DNA of 17,218 bases, taken from contig CAYRHS010000060.1 in NCBI GenBank assembly GCA_964424125.1, positions 1-17,218 of the forward strand, given 5' to 3'. The notes under the pieces were generated by a model. The model was not told where the DNA came from. It was given only the letters and a program-made list of their open reading frames with translations, and ran no database searches. The DNA comes from CAYRHS01 sp964424125 (lineage in GTDB: Bacteria > Actinomycetota > Acidimicrobiia > IMCC26256 > JAOSJL01). How positions within the stretch are numbered: the stretch's first letter is position 1; every line of letters starts with the position of its first letter. A program made the position numbers and the translations under genes. Positions 1 through 6,803 of this stretch are shown in pieces.

Positions 1-161
1 GTTTCCCGGGCTTATTCCCCACTTGAGGGCAGATTGCCTACGTGTTACGCACCCGTCCGCCACGCTAATAGGAAGGCCGAAGCCCTCCGTTCGCGTTCGA
101 CTTGCATGTGTTAAGCGCGCCGCCAGCGTTCGTCCTGAGCCAGGATCAAACTCTCCGTCGA
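1..161 (-). rRNA. rrs: 16S ribosomal RNA, 5' end (partial)
   Basis: Read on the minus strand, this contains the universal 16S 5' sequence GAGTTTGATCCTGGCTCAG (153 down to 135). It is followed by GACGAACGCTGGCGGC, the AACACATGCAAGTCGAACG segment, a short V1 stem-loop near 70-95, and GGACGGGTGCGTAACACG. The mature 5' end is placed at about 161 by analogy with E. coli, where this motif starts near nucleotide 9. The rest of the gene lies beyond the left edge. It is transcribed in the same direction as tyrS, about 450 bp upstream of it. The V1 loop is short and the fragment is too small to assign a genus. Confidence 0.97.
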
Positions 162-240
162 GATCTCGGCCTGCGTGCGGAGACGCCGACCGTCGATCGA
201 AGAGCTGCCGAGCCGGGCCAAGGACCCGGACCGGCGCTCA

Positions 241-268
241 CCATCCTCCGGTCGAGACCGGAGGATGG
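241..268 (-). other. 13-bp perfect hairpin in rrn leader
   Basis: CCATCCTCCGGTC (241-253) pairs perfectly with GACCGGAGGATGG (256-268). Only two bases lie between the arms, so the real loop is probably four or more bases. It lies about 80 nt upstream of mature 16S. It may be a processing or folding element of the pre-rRNA; the function is inferred from position only. Confidence 0.6.
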
Positions 269-324
269 ATGGAATTGCTCGGTGCGCGCCCCACGCGTCA
301 CGAGGACACGTCCGGGCACGCCCG

Positions 325-363
325 CACTGGCTTTTGGCATTGCTGTTCCGTTTTCAAGGAGCC
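325..363 (-). promoter_or_regulatory. boxA-like antitermination element of rrn leader
   Basis: The minus strand reads CTCCTTGAAAACGGAACAG followed shortly by GCCAAAAGCCAGTG. This matches the general form of the TTGA(G/A)AACTCAACAG...TGCCAAA element that I recall from actinobacterial rRNA leaders, where NusB/S10-type antitermination factors act. The match is by memory of the family and the position is right, about 160-200 nt upstream of mature 16S. Confidence 0.55.
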
Positions 364-524
364 GACGCCCGGCGCGGCCACCGTCGGTCGATGGCTCGTG
401 GAACCGGGCGGACACCCGCACGACTCGGCGGCCACGAGCGTCGCTCGCGGGCCCGGGTCGTCGCATCCGTGTCCGAGGTTTCAACCCGCCGAAGGTGCGC
501 GCGGCGCCTTCGGGTGGACCCATC

Positions 525-553
525 ATGATATCGGGGCCGGACGCCCCGGTCAA
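525..553 (-). promoter_or_regulatory. rrn promoter, sigma-70 type
   Basis: On the minus strand a -35 TTGACC (553-548) and a -10 TATCAT (530-525) are separated by exactly 17 bp. The start site is predicted near 518. It lies between the tyrS terminator and the 16S leader, which is where an rRNA promoter is expected. The spacer contains a perfect 6-bp inverted repeat (CGGGGC at 532-537, GCCCCG at 543-548). No second promoter of similar quality is seen between here and 16S. Confidence 0.75.
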
Positions 554-564
554 CGTGGGGACGG

Positions 565-594
565 GAGGATCCCCCGAGTTCTCCGGGGATCCTC
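565..594 (-). terminator. tyrS transcription terminator hairpin
   Basis: GAGGATCCCC (565-574) pairs with GGGGATCCTC (585-594), a perfect 10-bp stem. A small inner GAG/CTC pairing lies in the 10-nt loop. It begins 14 nt after the tyrS stop codon and sits just upstream of the rrn promoter. There is no T-run, which is common for actinobacterial terminators. Confidence 0.75.
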
Positions 595-607
595 GCTCGC
601 CTCCAGG

Positions 608-1840
608 CTAGCCCACCCGGATCCGGGCCCAGCGTCGCCGGCCCACCTGGAGGGTGCGGCCGTCGAGCTCGGTCGTCGGCAGCTCGAGGTCCGGGTCCTC
701 GACCCGCCGCCCGTCCAGGCGGACCGCGCCCTGCTCGATCATCCGCCGGCCCTCTTTGTTCGAAGGCACCAGCCCCAGGGCCGACAGGAGATGGGCCAGG
801 CGGATCGGGTCCGGACCGCGCTCCAACACGTGCTCGGGAACCTCGGTGGGCGCGGCGTGCTCCCGGAACACCCGGTCGAACTCGGCCTCGGCCTGCTCCC
901 CCGCCCCGTCGCCGTGGTAGAGGTCGACGATCCGGCGGGCCAGGCGCCGCTTGGCGTCGACCGCGGACAGCTGGCCGGCCTCGAGGTCCGCGGCCAGCGC
1001 CTCGACCGTGTCGGGGGTCCAACGGGTCGTGAGCGTGGCGTAGCGGACGATGAGGCCGTCGGGGATGCTCATGAGCTTGCCGAACTGCTCCTCGGCCGGC
1101 TCGGCCACCCCGACGAAGTTGTCGTAGGACTTCGACATCTTGCGGACCCCGTCGGTCCCCTCGAGCAGTGGGGTCGTGAGCACGACCTGGGGCGGCTGCC
1201 CGGCACGCTCCTGGAGCTGGCGACCCATCAGGTTGTTGAAGAGCTGGTCGCTGCCCCCGAGCTCGACGTCGGCCTCGACCGCGACCGAGTCGCGCCCCTG
1301 CAGGAGCGGGTACCAGAGCTCGCGCAGCGAGATCGGCGTCCCCTCCCGGTAGCGGGCGGCGAAGTCCTTGCGCTCCAGGAGCTGGGCGACGGTGACCTCC
1401 CCCGCCAGCGCCAACAGCTCGTCGGCTCGAAGCACCTCGAGCCACTCGCTGTTGCGCCGTACCTCGAGACGCTCGGGTGCTGGGTCGAGGATGCGGCGCG
1501 CCTGCTCCAGGTACGTGCGGGCGTGGGCCTCGATCTCCTCGGGCCGCAGCGTCGGCCGGGTCTTGGTCCGGCCGGTCGGGTCACCGATGCGAGCGGTGAA
1601 GTCGCCGATGATCAGCACCGCGACGTGGCCCAGATCCTGGAACTGACGCAGCTTCTGGAGGACGACGGCGAACCCGAGGTGGAGGTCGGACGCGGTGGGG
1701 TCGATGCCCAGCTTCACCCGCAGGGGACGATCCCGGCCGAGACGCTCTCGGAGCTCGCGCTCGGTGACGACGTCGACCGTTCCCGCCGTGAGCACCCGCA
1801 GCGCTTCGTCGGCGCCGGTCGTCCCGGCCGGCGGACCCAT
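608..1840 (-). CDS. tyrS: Tyrosyl-tRNA synthetase (TyrZ-like), 410 aa
   Basis: This cytosolic class I enzyme activates tyrosine and charges tRNA-Tyr. The Rossmann catalytic domain covers roughly residues 35-230, with GDFTARIGDPTGR downstream of the HIGH region. The KMSKS loop is intact at residues 234-238, and a C-terminal S4-type RNA-binding domain covers about 345-405. The GDFTA...GDPTGR and VVLQKLRQFQDLGH segments place it in the TyrZ-like branch rather than the TyrS branch usual in Mycobacterium and Streptomyces. The HIGH motif reads HLGF (residues 54-57), with Phe in place of the last His. The ATG at 1840 gives a normal-length N-terminus, but no clear Shine-Dalgarno precedes it. It is the last gene before the rrn operon and ends in a strong hairpin. 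Confidence 0.97.
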   Translation of the reverse strand: MGPPAGTTGADEALRVLTAGTVDVVTERELRERLGRDRPLRVKLGIDPTASDLHLGFAVVLQKLRQFQDLGHVAVLIIGDFTARIGDPTGRTKTRPTLRPEEIEAHARTYLEQARRILDPAPERLEVRRNSEWLEVLRADELLALAGEVTVAQLLERKDFAARYREGTPISLRELWYPLLQGRDSVAVEADVELGGSDQLFNNLMGRQLQERAGQPPQVVLTTPLLEGTDGVRKMSKSYDNFVGVAEPAEEQFGKLMSIPDGLIVRYATLTTRWTPDTVEALAADLEAGQLSAVDAKRRLARRIVDLYHGDGAGEQAEAEFDRVFREHAAPTEVPEHVLERGPDPIRLAHLLSALGLVPSNKEGRRMIEQGAVRLDGRRVEDPDLELPTTELDGRTLQVGRRRWARIRVG

Positions 1841-1879
1841 GAGCGCAAGCTACCAAGGCCTCTCGCTCCTCCCCGGCAC

Positions 1880-1897
1880 CCGTCCTCCGGAGGACGG
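1880..1897. repeat. 18-bp perfect palindrome between tyrS and the PBP gene
   Basis: CCGTCCTCCGGAGGACGG is a perfect palindrome in the 127-bp divergent region (1841-1967). It could be an operator for a dimeric regulator. In the tyrS transcript it could fold as a 7-bp stem with a CCGG loop, about 40 nt before the start codon. No T-box features are visible. The function is unknown. Confidence 0.5.
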
Positions 1898-1967
1898 CGC
1901 CCCCCGTCCCGGGCCGGAAGGGGGCCCCTGCTCCCGTTCCTGGGGCTGATGAGGGACAATGTGACTG

Positions 1968-4271
1968 ATGGGGCTGTCGTGGCCAGTGAGAGCAATGTGG
2001 AACGGGTTCCAGCGGCGCGCGCGCCGGGCGCTTCCCGTCGCGCTCGCCGTCGCCGTGGTAGCCAGCGCGTGCTCGTACACCACCGACCTCGCCGAGCCCG
2101 AGCGGGAGTCGGCCTCCTCGGTCGTGCTCGACCGGGACGGCAACGTCCTCGCCACGATCCACGCCGGGGAGGACCGAGAACCCGTCGCGATGGAGCAGAT
2201 CGCCCCGACCCTGCCGGACGCGGTCGTTGCGATCGAGGACGAGCGCTTCTACGAGCATCCCGGTGTCGATGCCAAGGCCGTGATCCGAGCCTTCGTGCAC
2301 AACGCGGAGGCGGGTACCGTCGAAGAGGGCGCCTCGACCATCACCGAGCAGTACGTGCGTACCGCGTTGCTCGAGCCCGACCGCACGGTCGAACGCAAGC
2401 TCCGGGAGGCCGTCCTCGCGTGGGAGCTCGAGCGACGTCTCGACAAGGGCGAGATCCTCGAGCGCTACCTCAACGCGGTGTACTTCGGGCGGGGAGCCTA
2501 CGGTGCGGAAGCGGCCGCCCGCCGGTACTTCGGGAAGCACGCGGCCGAGCTCGGACTCGCCGAGAGCGCGCTGCTGGCCGGTCTGGTCCAAGCGCCGGAG
2601 GAGCGCAGTCCCGACGTGGATCCGGACGCGGCGCGAGAACGTCGCGACCTCGTCCTCGACAGGATGGCCGAGCAGGGCTACGTCTCCGAAGCCGATGCGG
2701 CCGCCGCCCGGGCCGCGCCGCTGGGTGTCATCGACCCGCCCGAGGAGGAGACCTACCCCGCGGGCCACTTCGTCGAACGCGTCAAGGACCTGGTGCTCGC
2801 CGATCCCGCCTTTGGCGAGACGCCCGAGCAACGCCGCAACCTGCTCTACACCGGCGGTCTGACGATCGAGACCACCCTCGACCCGCACCTCCAGCAGCTC
2901 GCCGAGGACGCCGTCGACAAGGTCCTGAGCGAACCGGAATCCGACCCGGCCGCAGCCCTCGTGTCGATCGACCCCGACACGGGCGAGGTCCTCGCCTACG
3001 TGGGCGGGCGGGACTTCTTCGGCGCGGCGCCGGACGCCCAGTTCGACCTGGCGGGCCAGGGACTCCGCCAGACCGGATCGGCGTTCAAGCCCTTCGCGCT
3101 CACCGCCGCGCTCGAGGCCGGCTTCACCACCGAGCGCACCTACGACGCCCCGCCCACCATCACGATCCCGCTCCCCGCACCCCAGGAACCGTGGCGGGTC
3201 GACAACTACGCGAACCAGGGCTTCGGGAGGCTCGACCTCGTCGACGCGACCGTCCTGTCCGTCAACACGGTCTACGCGCAGCTGGTCGACGAGATCGGCC
3301 CCGAGGCGGTGGTCGACGCCGCCCGGCGGCTCGGCGTGAGATCGGAGCTCGACGCCGTGCCCTCGGCCGCGCTCGGCACCAACGCGGTGACCGTGCTCGA
3401 CATGGCTTCGGCCTACGGAACGCTCGCCGCCGGCGGTGAACGCTCCGGACCGATCCTGGTCAGCCGGGTCACCGACGGCGACGGGAAGGTGCTATACGAA
3501 GCCGACCGGTCCGCGGACCGCGTCGTCGACGAGGACGTAGCCGCTCGGGTCACCGACGTCCTGCGTCAGGTCCCCGAACGAGGCACGGGCATCAACGCGC
3601 GCATCGGGCGTCCGATCGCGGGCAAGACGGGAACGACGGAGAACAACGGCGACGCGTGGTTCGTCGGCTACACGCGGGAGCTCGCGACCGCAGTGTGGGT
3701 GGGCTTCGCCGACGAGCCTCGCCCGATGGTGCCCCCGACCACGCGCATCACGGTCACGGGCGGCGAGTGGCCGGCCGAGATCTGGCAGCTCTACCAGGGC
3801 GCGGCTCTCGCCGACGTCCCGATCAGTCCGCTCACGGCCGCCCCCGCGCCCGGGACCGGTGACACCCCGCTCCCCCCGGTCGAGGGCATGCGCGGGTCGG
3901 AGGCGGCCACCCTGCTCGACGACGCGGGCTTCACAGTCCGCACCGAGGAGCGTCCCGACCCCCAGTACCCGCCGGGCACCGTGCTCGAACAGCGCCCCCC
4001 GGCGCGCACCCCCCTCTCCCCCGGGTCCGAGGTCATGCTCGTCCTGGCCGGCGCCGCCCGGGAGGTGACGGTGCCCCGCGTGCTCGGGATGCGCACGGAG
4101 GAGGCGGCATTCTGGCTCGATGCCGTAGGCCTCGCGGCCGAGGTCACCGTCGAGGCCGAGCCGCCGCCCGGCGACCCGGCACGCGCCGGGCGGGTGTGGA
4201 AGCAGGCCCCGAGCGGCGATTCCGAGGTACCCCAGGGCTCCACGGTGGCCCTTCGGGTCAATCCCGGCTGA
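1968..4271 (+). CDS. Class A penicillin-binding protein (GT51 + transpeptidase + 2 PASTA), 767 aa
   Basis: This bifunctional peptidoglycan synthase polymerises lipid II and cross-links stem peptides on the outer face of the membrane. The N-terminus has basic residues (RRARR), a hydrophobic stretch and VASAC, which resembles a lipobox. The GT51 domain has the catalytic Glu90 in EDERFYEH, RKLREA, and KGEILERYLN. Its second motif reads GASTITEQ instead of GGSTxTQQ. The transpeptidase has SAFK (Ser371-Lys374), SVN (431-433) and KTGTT (553-557). Two PASTA repeats follow (about 637-700 and 703-767). PonA2-like actinobacterial proteins share this plan. An AGGGA at 1952-1956 lies 11 nt before the ATG at 1968. 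The in-frame ATG at 1995 (residue 10) would give a shorter signal peptide and cannot be excluded. GACAAT at 1955-1960 is a weak possible -10. Confidence 0.95.
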   Translation: MGLSWPVRAMWNGFQRRARRALPVALAVAVVASACSYTTDLAEPERESASSVVLDRDGNVLATIHAGEDREPVAMEQIAPTLPDAVVAIEDERFYEHPGVDAKAVIRAFVHNAEAGTVEEGASTITEQYVRTALLEPDRTVERKLREAVLAWELERRLDKGEILERYLNAVYFGRGAYGAEAAARRYFGKHAAELGLAESALLAGLVQAPEERSPDVDPDAARERRDLVLDRMAEQGYVSEADAAAARAAPLGVIDPPEEETYPAGHFVERVKDLVLADPAFGETPEQRRNLLYTGGLTIETTLDPHLQQLAEDAVDKVLSEPESDPAAALVSIDPDTGEVLAYVGGRDFFGAAPDAQFDLAGQGLRQTGSAFKPFALTAALEAGFTTERTYDAPPTITIPLPAPQEPWRVDNYANQGFGRLDLVDATVLSVNTVYAQLVDEIGPEAVVDAARRLGVRSELDAVPSAALGTNAVTVLDMASAYGTLAAGGERSGPILVSRVTDGDGKVLYEADRSADRVVDEDVAARVTDVLRQVPERGTGINARIGRPIAGKTGTTENNGDAWFVGYTRELATAVWVGFADEPRPMVPPTTRITVTGGEWPAEIWQLYQGAALADVPISPLTAAPAPGTGDTPLPPVEGMRGSEAATLLDDAGFTVRTEERPDPQYPPGTVLEQRPPARTPLSPGSEVMLVLAGAAREVTVPRVLGMRTEEAAFWLDAVGLAAEVTVEAEPPPGDPARAGRVWKQAPSGDSEVPQGSTVALRVNPG

Positions 4272-4330
4272 GCGTCCGCTTGGCACCCGGCGGGCCGGAA
4301 GGGCATCATCGCCGCCATGGAATCGTCTCC

Positions 4331-4335
4331 AGGAG
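4331..4335 (+). promoter_or_regulatory. Ribosome binding site that sets the CBS-protein start
   Basis: AGGAG lies 8 nt upstream of the ATG at 4344 and 5 nt upstream of an in-frame GTG at 4341. The earlier in-frame ATG at 4317 has no such site, so the later start is preferred. Confidence 0.7.
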
Positions 4336-4343
4336 CGTCCGTG

Positions 4344-4757
4344 ATGTCCGATGCAACCGCCGAGCTCCGAGACCGCAGGGTGGGCTCCCTGATCCGACGT
4401 CCTCCCGTCTACGTCCGACCTGATGCGTCGTTGCGGACGGTGGCCGAGGTCCTCGACGAGGAGCAGATCGGCGCGGTGCTGGTCCGCGACCCCGAGATCG
4501 GTCTGGAGGGCATCGTGTCCGAGCGAGACCTCGTCCGCAGCCTGGCCGACGGTGGCGACCCGGACCAGGAGCGGGCCCGCGACGTCATGACCCAGGAGCT
4601 GGAGACCATCTCCTGCGAGGCCACGCTCCCCGAGCTCGCCGGGGCGATGGTCTCCGACGACATCCGCCATCTCCCCGTCGAGCGGGAAGGGGAGATCGTG
4701 GGCGTCGTGTCCAGCCGCGAGCTCGCCCGGGTCCTCGCCGGCGACCTCCCCGACTGA
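4344..4757 (+). CDS. Two-CBS-domain protein, 137 aa
   Basis: The protein is almost entirely a tandem CBS pair, a Bateman module that usually binds adenine nucleotides. The first repeat covers about residues 12-68 (GSLIRRPPVYVRPDASL...GIVSERDLVRSL) and the second about 78-134 (VMTQELETISCEATL...GVVSSRELARVL). There is no catalytic domain, signal peptide or membrane segment, so it is probably a cytosolic sensor or partner protein, target unknown. The ATG at 4344 is chosen for its AGGAG site; ATG 4317 would add nine residues. It starts 72 nt after the PBP gene with no clear terminator between them, so co-transcription is possible. It converges on mpg, with 31 nt between the two genes. Confidence 0.88.
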   Translation: MSDATAELRDRRVGSLIRRPPVYVRPDASLRTVAEVLDEEQIGAVLVRDPEIGLEGIVSERDLVRSLADGGDPDQERARDVMTQELETISCEATLPELAGAMVSDDIRHLPVEREGEIVGVVSSRELARVLAGDLPD

Positions 4758-4782
4758 TCGGGCACCTCCCGCTGCGGGCGGC

Positions 4783-4796
4783 GCCGGCTCACCGGC
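4783..4796. terminator. Weak hairpin at the convergent CBS/mpg ends
   Basis: GCCGG (4783-4787) and CCGGC (4792-4796) form a 5-bp stem with a CTCA loop. It straddles the mpg stop and lies 25 nt after the CBS-protein stop. The stem is short and has no T-run, so a role in terminating either transcript is only possible. Confidence 0.2.
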
Positions 4797-5394
4797 TGAC
4801 GTTCGGATCGCCCTCGACGTAGAAGCGCCAGGGGTGCTCGGCCCCTCGCCGGAGGCCGATCCGGCGGGAGACGCCGGGACGAGCCGGGGGCGCCACGTCG
4901 TCGTCCAGCAACCGTACGGGCCCAGCGAGCAGATCGGCGCCGTCGAGCGTGCCCGTGATCGCGAGCGCCTCGGCGAGCCGAGCCGGTCCCGAGCACAGCT
5001 CACGATCGGACCGGGCGGCACGGCGGCGGGCCCGCAACGTCTCGAGCCCCGACACGGGAGCGGCACCGCGCAGGAGCACCGCGTGTCCGACACCGGGCTG
5101 CTCGCACACGACGTTGGCGCACCAGTGCATCCCGTAGATGAAGTACACGTACAGGCGTCCCGGTGGGCCGAACATCGAGCGGTTCCTGGGCGTCTCTCCT
5201 CGGTAGGAGTGCGCCCCCGGGTCGTGCCTGCCCCGATAGGCCTCGACCTCGACCAGCCGGGCGCGCACGGTTCGGCCGCCCACGCGTGACTCGATCACCT
5301 TGTTCAACAGCTCGGGCGCGACGTCCAGCGGATCGCGCTCGTAGAACGACCGCGGGAGATGCCGCCCGCGGCGGGTCACCGAAACGCCGATCAC
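4789..5394 (-). CDS. mpg: 3-methyladenine DNA glycosylase (MPG/AAG family), 201 aa
   Basis: This base-excision repair enzyme removes alkylated purines from DNA. Family features in order are LPRSFYERDPLDVAPELLNKV, VEVEAYRGRHDPGAHSYRG (the Glu of VEVEAY is the expected catalytic residue), RNRSMFGPPGRLYVYFIYGMHW, and GPARLAEALAI. The length is typical of bacterial members. I chose GTG 5394 because it overlaps the argH stop as GTGA. GTG 5418 would extend 28 nt into argH, and GTG 5379 (MTRRGRHLPRSFY) is a reasonable shorter alternative. Being the last gene of the arg block and next to tyrS fits the mpg-tyrS neighbourhood known in mycobacteria. Confidence 0.93.
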   Translation of the reverse strand: MIGVSVTRRGRHLPRSFYERDPLDVAPELLNKVIESRVGGRTVRARLVEVEAYRGRHDPGAHSYRGETPRNRSMFGPPGRLYVYFIYGMHWCANVVCEQPGVGHAVLLRGAAPVSGLETLRARRRAARSDRELCSGPARLAEALAITGTLDGADLLAGPVRLLDDDVAPPARPGVSRRIGLRRGAEHPWRFYVEGDPNVSR

Positions 5395-6803
5395 GCCTCG
5401 GACGGCTCCGTGAGCCACGCCTGCTGGGCGGCCAGGCGCTCGCGCGCACGCGCGAGCTGCACCGCCACGGGCTCGGGTCCCGCGCCGCCGGGTGTCGTGC
5501 GGCGACGGACTCCCCGACCCGGCTCCAGCAGCGCGGCCGCGTCGGCGCCCAGGTGCTCGTCGGCGAGCACCAGCTCGCGCAGCGGCGTCCCCTCGGCCCT
5601 CGCACGCGAGACGAGCCCGCCGACGAGGGCGTGGGCAGCGCGAAACGGCATCCCGCCGGCGACCAGATGCTCGGCGAGGTCGGTGGCAGCCGCGGCCTCG
5701 CTGTCGGCGGCCGTGGCCATGGCAATGGTGTCGAACGCCGCCGTCGCCATGAGCCCGCCGAGCGCGCCGAGCGTGAGCGCGCAGGCGTCCAGGCTGTCGA
5801 AGAGCGGCTCCTTGTCCTCCTGGAGGTCCCGGTTGTACGCGAGTGGGAGCCCCTTCAGCACAGCCAGGAAGCCGGTGAGGTTGCCGATGAGCCGGCCCGC
5901 CTTGGCCCGGGCGAGCTCGGCGACGTCGGGGTTCTTCTTCTGGGGCAGCATCGACGACCCGGTCGCGTAGTCGTCGGCGGGCTCGAGGAAGCCGAACTCG
6001 TCGCTCGCCCAGAGCACGATCTCCTCGCCGAGCCGCGAGCAGTGCACCTGGGTCAGCGCGAGGACGAAGAGTGCCTCGGCGACGAAGTCTCGATCCGAGA
6101 CCGCGTCGAGCGAGTTCTCGGCCGCGCGCGCGAACCCGAGAGCGCGCGCCGTCGCATCGGGGTCGAGCGCGAGGCTCGATCCCGCGAGCGCTCCCGCGCC
6201 GAGTGGCGAAACGTCGGCACGTCCGAGCGCGTCCTTCCAGCGATCGACGTCTCGCGCGAACGCCCAGAAGTGCGCGAGGAGATGATGGGTCAGGAGGACC
6301 GGCTGGGCGCGTTGCAGGTGCGTGTAGCCCGGGAGGTACGCGTCACCGACCTCCTCTGCCCGTTCGACGAGCACCTCCTGGAGGGCGTGGATCCGGCCGG
6401 CGACGCGACGGCCCTCACGGCGCAGGTGGAGACGCAGGTCGGTCGCGACCTGGTCGTTGCGGCTTCGACCCGTGTGGAGCTTCGCGCCTGCGTCGCCGGC
6501 GAGCTCGGTGACGCGCCGCTCGACCACGGTGTGGATGTCCTCGTCGGTCGGGGCGAACGAAAGCTCCCCGGCGGACAGCTCCGCCTCGACGCGGTCGAGC
6601 GCGGCGAGGACCGCGTCGCGTTCCTCCGCATCCAGCAGGCCGACGTCGCCCAGCATCGTCACGTGGGCGCGCGAGCCCTGGAGGTCGTCGGCGGCGAGGC
6701 GCACGTCGAAGGGCAGACTGACCGTGAACTCGAGCAGCTCGTCGGCCGGTCGATCGGCGAGGCGGCCGTGCCAGAGCGGACGGGCGTCCCCCGCGGCGCT
6801 CAC
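5391..6803 (-). CDS. argH: Argininosuccinate lyase, 470 aa
   Basis: It splits argininosuccinate into arginine and fumarate, the last step of arginine synthesis, as a cytosolic homotetramer. The fumarase/aspartase superfamily signature GSSMLPQKKNP is at residues 282-292, within the mobile loop holding the catalytic serine. HTGRSRNDQVATDLRL and THLQRAQPVLLTHHLLAH are also present. I start at GTG 6803 (MSAAGDARPLWHG), which overlaps the argG stop by 4 nt. An upstream in-frame start at 6857 would run 58 nt into argG and adds non-family sequence. No strong Shine-Dalgarno precedes GTG 6803, so coupling to argG translation is likely. Confidence 0.97.
   Translation of the reverse strand: MSAAGDARPLWHGRLADRPADELLEFTVSLPFDVRLAADDLQGSRAHVTMLGDVGLLDAEERDAVLAALDRVEAELSAGELSFAPTDEDIHTVVERRVTELAGDAGAKLHTGRSRNDQVATDLRLHLRREGRRVAGRIHALQEVLVERAEEVGDAYLPGYTHLQRAQPVLLTHHLLAHFWAFARDVDRWKDALGRADVSPLGAGALAGSSLALDPDATARALGFARAAENSLDAVSDRDFVAEALFVLALTQVHCSRLGEEIVLWASDEFGFLEPADDYATGSSMLPQKKNPDVAELARAKAGRLIGNLTGFLAVLKGLPLAYNRDLQEDKEPLFDSLDACALTLGALGGLMATAAFDTIAMATAADSEAAAATDLAEHLVAGGMPFRAAHALVGGLVSRARAEGTPLRELVLADEHLGADAAALLEPGRGVRRRTTPGGAGPEPVAVQLARARERLAAQQAWLTEPSEA

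Larger units (their letters stand above)
162..518 (-). promoter_or_regulatory. rRNA operon 5' leader (pre-16S)
   Basis: This is the transcribed stretch between the predicted rrn start (about 518) and the mature 16S end. No credible protein gene lies in it; reading frames here lack ribosome sites and family similarity. It holds a boxA-like element (325-363), a perfect 13-bp hairpin (241-268) and a second hairpin (207-235: GCCG and CCGGG pairing with CCCGG and CGGC around a 7-nt loop). Leaders of this kind carry antitermination signals and RNase III processing stems. Pairing with sequence downstream of 16S cannot be tested because that sequence is outside the window. Confidence 0.7.

Noticed and set aside
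456..484. Second rrn promoter with -35 TTGAAA at 484-479 on the minus strand
   Set aside because: No acceptable -10 lies 15-19 bp downstream; the sequence there is GCGACGACC.
1841..1967. T-box or other tRNA-sensing leader for tyrS
   Set aside because: No T-box bulge sequence (UGGN), stem I features or terminator/antiterminator pair are visible, and 127 bp is short for one.
1581..2888. Long minus-strand frame of 435 codons opposite the PBP
   Set aside because: It contradicts the PBP, whose GT51, SxxK, SxN, KTG and PASTA motifs are all in frame; the antisense frame has no recognisable domain.
23..3439. A 1138-codon open frame on the plus strand
   Set aside because: It runs across 16S, the rrn leader, antisense to tyrS and out of frame through the PBP gene. 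It is arginine/glycine/proline-rich with no domain, as expected for shadow frames at this GC content.
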